The notes: generated by a model from the sequence alone, not told the origin. Positions 30,171-39,266 are shown, counted from the first letter of the stretch. The stretch is DNA of 64,000 bases from Serratia silvae (GCF_023282985.1 NZ_JAGQDC010000013.1:62001-126000), one strand, 5' to 3'. A program made the numbers and translations.

Positions 30171-31361
30171 TTACATCACCCGGCAGGCAAACCCTTTCAG
30201 ATACAGGCCTTCAGGGTAAGTCGCAATCACCGGGTGATCGGCAGCCTGTCGGAACTGCTCTATAAATTGTACATCACGCCCGGCATCTATAGCAGCATCG
30301 GCCAAAATTTTCTGGAACAGATCGGTCGGCATCAGGCCAGAGCAGGAGAAGCTGAGCAGAATACCGCCTGGGTTCAGCAACTGGAAGGCTAACATATTGA
30401 TGTCTTTATAACCGCGACAGGCGCTGGCCAACTGATTTTTGTTTTCGACAAACTTCGGTGGATCCATGATGATCAGATCGAATTTCTCACCCTGCGTGCG
30501 GTAGTTGCGCAGCAGTTGGAATACGTCATCACGCACAAACTCGGCCTTGCTCAAATCCAGCTGGTTCAGCTCGACGTTCTGCTTGGCGATGTCCAGCGCG
30601 GCCTGCGATGTATCTACGCTAATGACCTGTTCACACCCACCCATCAAGGCAGACACCGCGAAAGCACCGGTGTACGAGAAGCAGTTGAGCACGCGACAGC
30701 CTGCGGAATAGTTACGCGCTGCCAGGCGGCTGTCACGCTGATCGAGATAAAAACCGGTCTTGTGGCCCTGTTGAATGTCCACCAGCAGTTTCATACCATG
30801 CTCGGTGATCGGTAGCAGGGCCGGAGGAAGATCGCCCAGCACCGGGCCTTGGGTGAGCGGTAAACCCTCTTTTTTACGTACGGCAACGTCTGAACGATCG
30901 TAGATCGCGCAATCTGGATAGCAGTGCTGGAGAGCAGAAAGCAGCGGGGCGCGCTGATATTCGGCACCGGCGGAAAGTAACTGTAAAACCAGGAAGTTCT
31001 GGAAGCGATCGATGGTGATCCCCGGCATACCGTCAGACTCACCGGCGATCAGGCGATAACCGTCCAGCCCATCACGTTTTGCGACCCAATCACGCCAGCT
31101 TTGTGCCTGCTGCAATCGGCTGATAAAGAAAGCGATATCAATTTCTTCATCCTGCTTGAAGGTCCAGACGCGTGCGCGAATTTGCGATTCTGGTGAATAG
31201 GCACCGCGTGCCAGCCATTTACCGTGGCTGTCATGGATATCGACGGTTTCGCCGGACTGGGCTTTACCTTCGACACGGAGAACAGCGCCAGAGAAAATCC
31301 ACGGATGGCGACGGAGTAAGGACTTTTCACGTCCTTTTGCAAGGATCAAGCGTGCGGTCAT
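30171..31361 (-). CDS. rlmI: 23S rRNA m5C1962 methyltransferase RlmI
   Basis: SAM-dependent enzyme that methylates C1962 of 23S rRNA. The 396-residue protein has an N-terminal PUA domain ([20 protein letters not shown]), a central EEHEE-type domain and a C-terminal Rossmann domain with [28 protein letters not shown] and the catalytic cysteine region SFSCSGLM. The length matches E. coli. The frame extends 55 codons upstream into sequence without similarity, so ATG 31361 is used. It is divergent from acyP. Confidence 0.96.
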   Translation of the reverse strand: MTARLILAKGREKSLLRRHPWIFSGAVLRVEGKAQSGETVDIHDSHGKWLARGAYSPESQIRARVWTFKQDEEIDIAFFISRLQQAQSWRDWVAKRDGLDGYRLIAGESDGMPGITIDRFQNFLVLQLLSAGAEYQRAPLLSALQHCYPDCAIYDRSDVAVRKKEGLPLTQGPVLGDLPPALLPITEHGMKLLVDIQQGHKTGFYLDQRDSRLAARNYSAGCRVLNCFSYTGAFAVSALMGGCEQVISVDTSQAALDIAKQNVELNQLDLSKAEFVRDDVFQLLRNYRTQGEKFDLIIMDPPKFVENKNQLASACRGYKDINMLAFQLLNPGGILLSFSCSGLMPTDLFQKILADAAIDAGRDVQFIEQFRQAADHPVIATYPEGLYLKGFACRVM

Positions 31362-31454
31362 AATTAAGTATGCTGCCAGATAGAGAAAAAAGAGTGACAC
31401 ACTCTGGGCATCAGCGCAGAGAATGCCTGTAATGAAATCGATCAGGAGCCGATT

Positions 31455-31733
31455 ATGACACAAGTTTGTATTACCGCGTATGTCTATGGTGTGGTGCAAG
31501 GGGTCGGGTTTCGCTATAACACCCAACGCCAGGCTATGGTTTTGGGGTTAACCGGCTATGCTCGTAATCTGGATGATGGCAGCGTGGAAGTGCTGGCCTG
31601 TGGCGAACAACAGGCGGTTGACCAACTGATGGCGTGGCTGAAAAGCGGCGGCCCACGCAGCGCCCGCGTTGACCGCGTGCTGGTGGAACCGCGTGGAGTT
31701 GCCGAGTATAAGGGCTTTAGTATTCGCTATTAA
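31455..31733 (+). CDS. acyP: Acylphosphatase
   Basis: Small enzyme that hydrolyses acyl phosphates. The catalytic Arg20 lies in [13 protein letters not shown] and the catalytic Asn38 in [13 protein letters not shown], both conserved. The 92-residue length equals E. coli YccX. It converges on tusE, with 7 bases between stops. Confidence 0.95.
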   Translation: MTQVCITAYVYGVVQGVGFRYNTQRQAMVLGLTGYARNLDDGSVEVLACGEQQAVDQLMAWLKSGGPRSARVDRVLVEPRGVAEYKGFSIRY

Positions 31734-31740
31734 ACAGGGG

Positions 31741-32070
31741 CTAGATACACTTCACCGGCTTTGGCAACCCTGCGATCTTGGTCGCCTGTTTGGCCGGGCC
31801 TTTCGGGAACAGGCGATACAGGTAGCGGCTGCTGCCTTTCTCTTCGCCATATTTTTGCGCCATCGCCTTTACCAGCATGCGAATAGCCGGTGAGGTATTA
31901 AATTCCTGATAGAAGCTACGCACAAAGCGTACGACTTCCCAATGCGCTTCGCTCAGTTCAATCTCTTCCTGTGCCGCTAACAGCGGGGCCAGCCCTTCGT
32001 GCCAGTCGGCGCTGTTTTTCAGATAGCCCTGGGCGTCAGTTTCAATCGTCTGACCTTCAAACTCCAACAT
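31741..32070 (-). CDS. tusE: Sulfurtransferase TusE
   Basis: Last carrier of the sulfur relay TusA-TusBCD-TusE that delivers persulfide sulfur to MnmA for 2-thiouridine in tRNA. The DsrC-family protein has 109 residues, with the active cysteine second from the end (KPVKCI; Cys108), as in E. coli. The helical core [22 protein letters not shown] is typical. The adjacent acyP and yccA preserve the E. coli order. Confidence 0.96.
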   Translation of the reverse strand: MLEFEGQTIETDAQGYLKNSADWHEGLAPLLAAQEEIELSEAHWEVVRFVRSFYQEFNTSPAIRMLVKAMAQKYGEEKGSSRYLYRLFPKGPAKQATKIAGLPKPVKCI

Positions 32071-32130
32071 ACAGCCTCGGTAATCGGTAATTCATTGCGG
32101 GCCACAGTCTAGCAAACTTTTGCCCTGGCA

Positions 32131-32156
32131 AAAATAAAGCCCCGCATTGCGGGGCT
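32131..32156 (-). terminator. Intrinsic terminator of yccA
   Basis: On the minus strand, AGCCCCGC, loop AAT, GCGGGGCT is followed by TTATTTT. It lies 24 bases past the yccA stop and upstream of tusE, so it separates the two genes. Confidence 0.88.
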
Positions 32157-32179
32157 CTGGCCAAAACAAAAGCGCTGTA

Positions 32180-32839
32180 TCAGTTGCTGCGGGCGAAGCC
32201 CAGGATGCTCAGCAGGCTGATAAACATGTTGTACAGCGAGACATACAGGCTGACGGTGGCACGGATATAGTTGGTTTCGCCGCCATGAATGATGTTGCTG
32301 GTTTCCCACAGCATGGCACCGGCAGAGAACAGAATAAACAATGCGCTAATGGCCAGGTGCAGAGCAGGGATCTGCAAGAACAGGTTAGCGATAACCGCCA
32401 CCAACAGCACCACGAAGCCCGCCATCATCATGCCAGACAGGAACGACATGTCTTTACGGGTGGTCAGCACATAAGCCGAGCAGCAGAAGAACACCACTGC
32501 GGTACCGCCCAGCGCCAGCATGATCAAATCACCTGCGCCAGCGTTCAGGAACGAGCTCAGGATCGGGCCAAGGGCGTAGCCCATAAAGCCGGTGAAGGCG
32601 AAGGCCGCCAGAATACCGGCAGGGCTATTGGCCAGCTTATGGGTCAGGAACATCAAACCATAAAAACCGACCAGCATTAACAGCAGCCCAGGAGCCGGTA
32701 AACCCAGCATGGTGCTGGCGGTTGCGGTCAGTGCTGAAAAGGCCAGCGTTAACGACAGCAGAAAATAGGTGTTACGCAGGACTTTATGCGTGCTTAGCAA
32801 AGAGTCGCGCGAGGAGGATGAGACGACAATGCGGTCCAT
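32180..32839 (-). CDS. yccA: BAX inhibitor-1 family protein YccA (FtsH modulator)
   Basis: Inner-membrane protein with seven predicted membrane helices that is a substrate and inhibitor of the FtsH protease in E. coli. The 219-residue protein begins [24 protein letters not shown], the cytoplasmic tail FtsH grips in E. coli. It has the BI-1 motifs [19 protein letters not shown] and [19 protein letters not shown]. It stands next to tRNA-Ser, as in E. coli. Confidence 0.96.
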   Translation of the reverse strand: MDRIVVSSSSRDSLLSTHKVLRNTYFLLSLTLAFSALTATASTMLGLPAPGLLLMLVGFYGLMFLTHKLANSPAGILAAFAFTGFMGYALGPILSSFLNAGAGDLIMLALGGTAVVFFCCSAYVLTTRKDMSFLSGMMMAGFVVLLVAVIANLFLQIPALHLAISALFILFSAGAMLWETSNIIHGGETNYIRATVSLYVSLYNMFISLLSILGFARSN

Positions 32840-33026
32840 ATGATCTCTCTTATCAGGTCATCACAAAATTGATCATGATGATAGTGCAGTGCAAGCCATT
32901 GATTAAAGATTGTTTACCATTCTTTACCCTACGTGACTATTGGGGTATTGCCGAACCCTGATTGCTGATTTCTTCATCGGTCAGATTGCCATTGCCGTTT
33001 TTTCGTCCGGTTGAGCGGTTTCAGGC

Positions 33027-33055
33027 TTTACAACAGGATCGGCTGTGTTTATAGT
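33027..33055 (+). promoter_or_regulatory. Promoter of tRNA-Ser
   Basis: TTTACA (33027-33032) and TATAGT (33050-33055) are spaced by 17 bases and followed by GCGCTGC, a GC-rich discriminator typical of stringently controlled stable RNA genes. The tRNA begins at 33068. Confidence 0.8.
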
Positions 33056-33067
33056 GCGCTGCATTAC

Positions 33068-33155
33068 GGAGGGGTGGCCGAGTGGCTGAAGGCAACGGTC
33101 TTGAAAACCGTCGACGGGAAACCGTTCCAGAGTTCGAATCTCTGCTCCTCCGCCA
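33068..33155 (+). tRNA. serT: tRNA-Ser (anticodon TGA)
   Basis: An 88-nucleotide class II tRNA. The acceptor arm GGAGGGG is imperfectly matched by the 3' strand CTCCTCC, the D-arm GGCCGAGTGGCTGAAGGC is standard, the anticodon loop CTTGAAA gives anticodon TGA at 33102-33104, a long variable arm follows, the T-loop is GTTCGAATC, and the CCA end is encoded (33153-33155). It is close to E. coli serT in sequence and lies in the same place, after yccA. Confidence 0.97.
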
Positions 33156-33167
33156 TATTATGAATGA

Positions 33168-33195
33168 CCCCAAGCTCAAAAGGCTTGGGGTTTTT
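33168..33195 (+). terminator. Intrinsic terminator of tRNA-Ser
   Basis: CCCCAAGC (33168-33175) pairs perfectly with GCTTGGGG (33183-33190) across a 7-base loop and is followed by five T residues. Confidence 0.93.
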
Positions 33196-33660
33196 CGTTT
33201 TGGGTGTTGAGGTTGTTTGATGTTGGCCGCAGTCCTTTCAGTGCATTCCAAGAACTCGTGACTCCTTTGATATAGCTTCTACGCCATCTCATCCTGTTAA
33301 CTCCAGACCCTATCCCCGAATCGGTAATAAATCCTTTTTGGAAATACCGTAATGCTCCCCTGTGTCGGGTCAGCATCTTGCCTTCATCTTTGTCATTACC
33401 AGACCGCATTTTTCTTCTCCAGTAGAAAAAATATCCCTATGACCTGGTGTCAAAAGCCAGTGTATCGAACAACGAGAGGCCAAAAGTGGCGGTTTGTGAC
33501 CCGAATCACTGCCCGTGTAAGCGCAGCGAGTGTTTTCTTTCAATTCTGCATGTTAATGTCATGATAACAAAACGTTACATTCTAGGTGGGTGGTAAAACA
33601 CTGTGCTAGGATGGCTGACCACCACATCGGGCACTGACTCTAACCTGAAAGGACATTATT
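33196..33660. other. Gene-poor gap between tRNA-Ser and ABC importer
   Basis: About 465 bases with no supportable gene. Minus-strand frames of 76-77 codons exist but show no family motif. I find no second copy of the tRNA 3' end that would mark an integrated element. The right end must hold the promoter of the following ABC operon. A ribosome binding site, AAAGGAC, lies at 33649-33655. Confidence 0.5.
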
Positions 33661-34623
33661 ATGCCTTTGAATAATAAAAATATTTTTGTAGCCCTCGCCG
33701 CCGCCTTGTTTGCAGTAAGCAGTTACGCGGCTACGCCGAAATCCGTGGCGATCCTCTCTATCGTTGACCATCCGGCACTGGATGCCACCCGTGATGGGGT
33801 GATTGATGAGCTAAAAGCAGCGGGGTATGACAAGGATAAGGTCAAGATTCAGTTCCAAAGCGCGCAGGGAAATACGGCTACTGCTGGGCAGATTGCGCGT
33901 AAATTTATCGGTGACAAGCCCGATGCGATAGTGGCAATTTCAACGCCTGCGGCCCAGTCGGTGGTGGCGGCCACCAAGACCATTCCGGTGGTGTTTACTA
34001 CGGTAACCGATCCGGTGGCGGCCAAGCTGGTCAGTACCTGGCAGCCGAGTGGCACTAACGTTACCGGTGTATCAGACAGCGTTGCCATCGGCCCGCAGGT
34101 CGATCTGATCTTGAAGGTTAAGTCCGATGCCAAGCGAGTCGGCATGGTCTACAGCCCAGGGGAAGTCAACTCGACGGTGGTAGTCAAAGAGCTGAAAGAT
34201 GAATTAACCAAACGTGGGATGACGTTGGTTGAGGTTCCTGCCGCACGTACCATCGACGTAGCCCCAGCGGCGAAAAGCCTGGTAGGCAAAGTCGACGTGA
34301 TCTACACCAATACCGATAACAATGTTATCTCCACCTACGAGTCGCTGGTTGGCATTGCCAATCAGGCTAAAATCCCGTTGATCGCCGGTGACAATAGCGT
34401 TGCCAAACGTGGCGCGGCTGCGGCATTGGGGATGAGCTATTACGATCTGGGCCGCCAGACCGGTAAAATTGTCGTCCGTCTGTTAGAGGGTGAAAAACCC
34501 GGTACTATCGCTCCTGAGGTAGGTAACAAGCTCAGCCTGAGCGTGAACCCTGCAGCTGCCCAGAAGCAGGGTGTCACTCTGCCGGCGGAATTGGTGCAAT
34601 CAGCACAAGAAGTCATCAAATAA
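33661..34623 (+). CDS. ABC importer substrate-binding protein (ABC_sub_bind family)
   Basis: Periplasmic solute receptor of the ABC_sub_bind family, the group that includes streptococcal TrpX. The 320-residue protein has a cleavable signal peptide (MPLNNKNIFVALAAALFAVS, cleavage near Ala23-Ala24) and a two-lobed binding fold: SVAILSIVDHPALDATRDGV at the start, then PVVFTTVTDPVAAKLV and TNVTGVSD. The ligand is not known; amino-acid-like aromatic compounds are possible by family. It is the first gene of a three-gene importer operon. Confidence 0.88.
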   Translation: MPLNNKNIFVALAAALFAVSSYAATPKSVAILSIVDHPALDATRDGVIDELKAAGYDKDKVKIQFQSAQGNTATAGQIARKFIGDKPDAIVAISTPAAQSVVAATKTIPVVFTTVTDPVAAKLVSTWQPSGTNVTGVSDSVAIGPQVDLILKVKSDAKRVGMVYSPGEVNSTVVVKELKDELTKRGMTLVEVPAARTIDVAPAAKSLVGKVDVIYTNTDNNVISTYESLVGIANQAKIPLIAGDNSVAKRGAAAALGMSYYDLGRQTGKIVVRLLEGEKPGTIAPEVGNKLSLSVNPAAAQKQGVTLPAELVQSAQEVIK

Positions 34624-34703
34624 CGATCTGCGTTGAATGATGGTTTACATCGGGTGTAAATGGCCTGCCGCAGGTGGCGGGCCAAGATGTTTATGAGGTT
34701 CGC

Positions 34704-35606
34704 ATGTCGTTAATTTCCCTGATGGGCGCTTTGGAGATCGGCCTGATCTTTGCGCTGGTCGCGTTGGGCGTATTGATTTCCTTTCGTTTACTCAATTTTC
34801 CCGATCTGACGGCCGATGGCAGCTTCCCTTTAGGGGGCGCGGTTGCCGCGGTGATGATTGTCAGCGGTTATAACCCTTGGCTGGCGTGTTTGCTGGCGGC
34901 TATCGCGGGTGCTGGTGCTGGCTGTTTGACGGCCTGGCTGCATGTGCGGCTCGGTATTTTGCAACTGCTAGCCAGCATTTTGGTAATGATTGCCCTGTAT
35001 TCCATCAACCTGCGCATTATGGGGGCGCCAAATCTGGCCCTGATCGGCTTACCTAGCGTTTTCACTCCTTTCATCAGTCAGGTTGAGGACAACGCCTGGC
35101 TGATCCAACCATTATTGCTGCTGGTGGTGGTGGTGGTCGTCAAACTGGCGCTCGACGCGTTCTTGACCTCCGAAATCGGCCTTGCGCTGCGGGCTACCGG
35201 AGCGAATCCGCGCATGGCGCGCGCTCAGGGGATTGCGACCAGTCGTCTGACGGTGATCGGCATGGCGGTCTCCAATGCGCTGATAGCGCTGGCGGGGGCG
35301 CTGTACGTTCAGACTCAGGGGGGCGCCGATATCTCCATGGGGATCGGTACCATCGTCGTCGGGCTGGCGGCGGTGATCATCGGTGAGACACTGTTGCCTG
35401 CCCGTAGCCTGTTCCTGATCACAATGGCGACCCTGTTAGGGGCATTGCTGTACCGCCTGATGATCGCTCTGGCCCTGAATGCAGACTTTATCGGCCTGCA
35501 GGCGCAGGATCTGAATCTGATCACGGCGCTACTGGTGACGTTGGCGCTGGTCCTGCCGAAGTTGAAACAAAAATTGAAAAGCAAGCGGGGGAGGCAGCCA
35601 TCATGA
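34704..35606 (+). CDS. ABC importer permease (branched-chain amino acid-type)
   Basis: Inner-membrane permease of the BPD_transp_2 family, 300 residues with about eight to nine hydrophobic segments. The conserved motif GLALRATGANPRMARAQGI is the cytoplasmic coupling loop. ATG 34704 (MSLISLMGALEIGLIFALVA) is chosen over an earlier frame start because GAGG lies at 34695-34698. It overlaps the ATPase gene by 4 bases, so the two subunits are translationally linked. Confidence 0.88.
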   Translation: MSLISLMGALEIGLIFALVALGVLISFRLLNFPDLTADGSFPLGGAVAAVMIVSGYNPWLACLLAAIAGAGAGCLTAWLHVRLGILQLLASILVMIALYSINLRIMGAPNLALIGLPSVFTPFISQVEDNAWLIQPLLLLVVVVVVKLALDAFLTSEIGLALRATGANPRMARAQGIATSRLTVIGMAVSNALIALAGALYVQTQGGADISMGIGTIVVGLAAVIIGETLLPARSLFLITMATLLGALLYRLMIALALNADFIGLQAQDLNLITALLVTLALVLPKLKQKLKSKRGRQPS

Positions 35607-36397
35607 TGCGTGCCGAGCAGCTGTTTAAAACCTTTAACCCTGGAACTCCGCTGGAAAACCCGGTATTACGTGGCCTGTCTTTGAACATCGAGGCAGGGCA
35701 GTTTGTGACGGTCATTGGCAGTAATGGGGCAGGGAAGTCTACCTTGCTCAATGCGGTCAGCGGTGATATTACGCCCGATCGTGGCCAGTTGTTTATTGGA
35801 GAACAGGACGTTACCCTGATGCCCGCCTGGCGCCGTGCCGGCATGGTCGCCCGTGTATTCCAGGATCCGTTGGCGGGAACCTGCGAGGGGCTGAGCATTG
35901 AGGAGAATCTGGCCCTGGCTCTGCAGCGCGGTCAAACCCGAGGATTTCAGCGTGCCGTCAAGAGCAAACAGCGGCAGCTGTTCCGCGATAAGTTGGCCAC
36001 GTTGGAACTAGGGTTGGAAAATCGTTTAGGGGATCACATGGGCCTGCTGTCTGGCGGGCAGCGTCAGGCGGTCAGCCTGCTGATGGCTTCGCTGCAGCCT
36101 TCTCGTTTACTCTTGCTGGATGAGCATACTGCCGCGCTCGATCCTAAAACGGCGGCTTTTGTGCTGGCATTGACCGATCGTATTGTCGCCGAGCAGCAGT
36201 TGACCGTACTGATGGTGACGCACTCCATGCGCCAGGCTCTGGATCATGGTCATAGAACCGTGATGTTGCACCAGGGACGGGTGGTGCTGGATGTTGTCGG
36301 TGAGCAACGGGCGAACATGCAGGTAACCGACCTGCTGGCGATGTTTGAGAAAACACGTGGCGAAAAGCTGGATGATGATGGGCTACTGCTGAGCTGA
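35603..36397 (+). CDS. ABC importer ATPase
   Basis: ATP-binding subunit that powers the preceding permease. The 264-residue protein has Walker A GSNGAGKSTLL, a signature LLSGGQRQAVSLLMA, Walker B LLLLDEHTAALDP and the switch histidine in VTHSMRQAL. In Walker B the usual DEPT reads DEHT, with the catalytic Glu retained; DEHTAALDP is the form seen in this subfamily. The start overlaps the permease stop (ATGA). Confidence 0.9.
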   Translation: MMRAEQLFKTFNPGTPLENPVLRGLSLNIEAGQFVTVIGSNGAGKSTLLNAVSGDITPDRGQLFIGEQDVTLMPAWRRAGMVARVFQDPLAGTCEGLSIEENLALALQRGQTRGFQRAVKSKQRQLFRDKLATLELGLENRLGDHMGLLSGGQRQAVSLLMASLQPSRLLLLDEHTAALDPKTAAFVLALTDRIVAEQQLTVLMVTHSMRQALDHGHRTVMLHQGRVVLDVVGEQRANMQVTDLLAMFEKTRGEKLDDDGLLLS

Positions 36398-36462
36398 GGT
36401 TGCTCACTTTGTAGGGCGCACACATTGTGGCGCCCCAACAAAACACAGAGAATCGGTTGAGG

Positions 36463-37689
36463 TTATTTAGGCCGCCGGGCTACCCGATAGCCCGCAAGTA
36501 CGGCGGCCAACACCATAAACAGATGCCCCTCGGCGGAGTCCAGCAGGAACGAGTTGAACAGGTGGCAGGCCAGATAACTACCTAGCACTGCAACCAGCAG
36601 ATTGCGGCAGGCTGTTGGTTGCCGCCAGGTTGCTCGGAAACAACACCACATCCAACCCAAAAACAGAGCCAGCCCCAGCAAGCCATTTTGCACCGTTTCC
36701 AGCAGATACTCATTGTGCGGATTATGCACGCCGTAACCGGTCTGCGCGTTGCCATACCAGAAGCTCCCGGCCCCGTTACCCAGCAGCGGAGCCTGCTTAA
36801 TCAGGCGCAGTGATTCGCGGGCAAAGGCGGTGCGTTGCCCCATCGAGTTATCGCAAGCCTGATAGGCCTGTTCTGCTGGAGCCAACACGCAATTGCGCAC
36901 TTCAGCAAGGCCGAGCGTCAGGCGCTCCGTCGCTCTATTGGGGATAAAAATCAGCATAATGGCCAGCAGCAAGCCACAGGTTAGAACGCCCAACCGCTGC
37001 CAGTGGGGCAGCGTCAGCAGCAACCAAAGCCCCACGCTGACTAATAGCGCCACATAGCCGGTACGCCCTTGTACCATCAGCAGCACGTTCGCCGTTGCCA
37101 GTAGAACCAACGCCCCATAGCACCAACGGTGCGCGCCTGATTGCGCAAAAGCGCGGGTTAGCCATATCAACGCAGCAAACGCCATAAACACGTTCTGGGT
37201 TATCTGCAGTTTAAACACCGTTGGATTCTGCGGGTCGAGGCCACCCAGCGTCACATGCCCGATGCCCGCCGTTAGGCTGATCGCCAGAATCACGGCATTG
37301 GCCAGCAAAAAGCCGCTGATAAAGCGTGTGATAAGCTTGGAGTCGGCAAGAAAGAACAGCGCCAGAGGCAGTACATACAGCAGCTTTTGATATTTGCCGA
37401 CCATCTTCGGGCCGTACTCGTGGTGCTGGGTCAATAACGAGACTGCCAGCAGTGCAAACATCAATGCGGGTAGCCATACCAGCGGTTGTTTGAGCAAAGG
37501 TATCAGGTAGCGAAAGTCACGCTGCCACAGCAGACAGATCGCCGCCAATACTAGTGAGGTATTCATCAGCGCGTTGGAAGTCGGGAGAGATGCGCCGAGC
37601 AAAAACGCGGTGAAGCCAAACAGCCGAAAGCGGGCAGGGGAAAGTAACGAAACAGAACACAGGTCGGTGGATGGCATGGGGTAGCTCAT
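36463..37689 (-). CDS. O-antigen ligase family membrane protein (WaaL-like)
   Basis: Multi-pass inner-membrane protein, 408 residues, with about 11-12 hydrophobic segments and a large periplasmic loop (about residues 270-330) that holds GNGAGSFWYGNAQTGYGVHN then PHNEYLL. The PHNxxL motif is the hallmark of Wzy_C/O-antigen ligases, which join undecaprenyl-linked glycans to lipid A-core. It lies 7 bases downstream of a WaaQ-like glycosyltransferase gene, supporting a lipopolysaccharide role. Whether it is the main WaaL or a second ligase cannot be told from this window. Confidence 0.82.
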   Translation of the reverse strand: MSYPMPSTDLCSVSLLSPARFRLFGFTAFLLGASLPTSNALMNTSLVLAAICLLWQRDFRYLIPLLKQPLVWLPALMFALLAVSLLTQHHEYGPKMVGKYQKLLYVLPLALFFLADSKLITRFISGFLLANAVILAISLTAGIGHVTLGGLDPQNPTVFKLQITQNVFMAFAALIWLTRAFAQSGAHRWCYGALVLLATANVLLMVQGRTGYVALLVSVGLWLLLTLPHWQRLGVLTCGLLLAIMLIFIPNRATERLTLGLAEVRNCVLAPAEQAYQACDNSMGQRTAFARESLRLIKQAPLLGNGAGSFWYGNAQTGYGVHNPHNEYLLETVQNGLLGLALFLGWMWCCFRATWRQPTACRNLLVAVLGSYLACHLFNSFLLDSAEGHLFMVLAAVLAGYRVARRPK

Positions 37690-37696
37690 ATCAGGA

Positions 37697-38788
37697 TTAA
37701 TTAAATACGGTGTCAGCCACCGTCCGGTAAGCTGAGCTTTGCAGGCCGATAAGTTGGCGATTTACGGCCCGGATAACCTCACTGGTGGGAATGGCGTCCA
37801 GATAACGTTCTGGAGTGGCGGTATCCACGGCGTCGGGTTGCGGTAGCGAACGGTAGTTACCTGCCCATAACAGAACGTGCGGAGCCTGCCAGGGCGACCA
37901 CTGTTGCAGATTGCTGGGGCCGAACAGCACGACGGAAGGTGTTTGCAAAGCGGCGGCCATATGCATCGCTACCGAATCCACACCGATAAACAGTTTCGCC
38001 CGATCGATCAATACGGCAAGCTCCGGCAGATCCAGGCGACCAGCCAGATTGACCACTCGTTGTGGCATGGCGCAGTGGGCTAAAATGGTGGCTATCATGG
38101 CGATCTCATTGGCAGAGCGTCCCCCGGTAAGCACCACGGTTTCTCCGCTGGCGGTGAGATGGTCGATAACTCGTGTGAATCCTGCCACTGACCAGGTTTT
38201 GAATGCCCAGCGTGCGGTAGGCTGGATCAGCACGAAATCTGTCAGGTGATGAAGTTGGCTGAGGCGGTCAATTTCATCGATATCGCACTGCCGGTAAGCC
38301 TGGGTCACCTTGGTCACCAAGGTAGGTAAGGCCAACGGGGCGAGAATAGCGAGATTATTGAGCACGGTGTGCCGTTGGTCATGCCCATCCACCGGCACCA
38401 GCAACGAATGGCAAGCCCGCCACAGCCGATTATTACGCTTAGGGTAAGCAAACCCCAGGCTGAACGTCGGTTTGAGAAAGCGGCAATACAGTGCCGCTCG
38501 CCACTGATCGGACAGATTGATTACCAGATCGTAGTGGCCGGTGCGCAGGCTGTTCCATAGGGCCTGTTCACCGCGATACTGCGCCTTGTAGCCCTGCCGT
38601 TTTAGATTGCGATCGACGGTAAAGGCCAGATAGACATCCCTATTACCCGCCAACATCGCCTCAGTGCCGTCATACACCAGCACGTCAATCAGGGCGTTGG
38701 GATAATTGGCGCGTAGCGTACCGATCAGCGGGGTGGTCAGCAGGACGTCACCAAAGTGGCGCAGCTTGATAACCAGGATGCGCTGCAT
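37697..38788 (-). CDS. Lipopolysaccharide core heptosyltransferase (WaaQ-like, GT9)
   Basis: Glycosyltransferase family 9 enzyme resembling E. coli WaaQ, which adds the branch heptose to inner-core heptose II. It has RILVIKLRHFGDVLLTTPLI at the N terminus, YDLVINLSDQWRAAL in the middle, and the ADP-heptose site with VLIQPTARWAFKTW and LFIGVDSVAMHMAAAL. From ATG 38788 (MQRILVIK) the length is 363 residues. The open frame continues upstream to 38944 and would add 52 residues unlike WaaQ; no start has a good ribosome binding site, so the 5' end is uncertain. It is upstream of the ligase-like gene. Confidence 0.83.
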   Translation of the reverse strand: MQRILVIKLRHFGDVLLTTPLIGTLRANYPNALIDVLVYDGTEAMLAGNRDVYLAFTVDRNLKRQGYKAQYRGEQALWNSLRTGHYDLVINLSDQWRAALYCRFLKPTFSLGFAYPKRNNRLWRACHSLLVPVDGHDQRHTVLNNLAILAPLALPTLVTKVTQAYRQCDIDEIDRLSQLHHLTDFVLIQPTARWAFKTWSVAGFTRVIDHLTASGETVVLTGGRSANEIAMIATILAHCAMPQRVVNLAGRLDLPELAVLIDRAKLFIGVDSVAMHMAAALQTPSVVLFGPSNLQQWSPWQAPHVLLWAGNYRSLPQPDAVDTATPERYLDAIPTSEVIRAVNRQLIGLQSSAYRTVADTVFN

Positions 38789-39027
38789 CCGTTCGCGGTG
38801 CAGTAACCGGTTGGGCAAGTGGCGATCAGGTAACCCGGCCTTGCCAGTACTCGTCACGAACGTCATATTTTGCTGATGTATCCCATAGTTCGATAACCTA
38901 TCGAGTAGACCTTTCCATCTGCCATCTTCACCTTTCCTACTCATTGAAAACCCGTTGTTTCTATGCTTGTGGTCGACGTGTTAAAGCATGGGTTTCAAGA
39001 TGCAGAAAGTCCCACGATACCCAAGAC

Positions 39028-39105
39028 GATCTTATAGGTAGCGGAGGGACAAAGATAATTGGTTGTACAGATCAATAAGATCAAACTGATCGTTGAAAAC
39101 GATCA
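39028..39105. promoter_or_regulatory. GATC (Dam site) cluster upstream of the WaaQ-like gene
   Basis: Five GATC sites lie within 77 bases, at 39028, 39070, 39079, 39088 and 39101; the last four are spaced 9, 9 and 13 bases. The last two sit in a perfect 8-bp inverted repeat, TGATCGTT, GAA, AACGATCA (39087-39105). A regulator or methylation-sensitive switch could act here; this is inference. Confidence 0.35.
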
Positions 39106-39233
39106 ATCCGTTGCAAGTGAAAGGGGTTTCTGTGGGCTTGTTCGCCACGGGATAAATTGCCTGTTGGGAATTTTAGTATGGTTGTCGCAGCTGGAAGTGG
39201 AGGGATAAATAGCGGGTGGTGAGAGAGGCGTGG

Positions 39234-39266
39234 AAAACCGAACCTCGTCCCTGAGGTTCGGTTTTT
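39234..39266. terminator. Strong bidirectional hairpin terminator
   Basis: AAAACCGAACCTC (39234-39246) and GAGGTTCGGTTTT (39253-39265) are perfect inverted repeats with a 6-base loop, flanked by an A-run and a T-run. It could end a transcript from either side. It probably once terminated the now-broken ABC gene at 39390-39615 on the minus strand. Confidence 0.85.

Noticed and set aside
33176-33409. Minus-strand frame next to tRNA-Ser as a possible integrase remnant
   Set aside because: No tyrosine-recombinase motif (Arg-His-Arg-Tyr pattern) could be read, and it overlaps the tRNA terminator.
36414-36435. Hairpin GGGCGC/GCGCCC after the ABC importer operon
   Set aside because: Six-base-pair stem with no T-run; too weak to call as a terminator.
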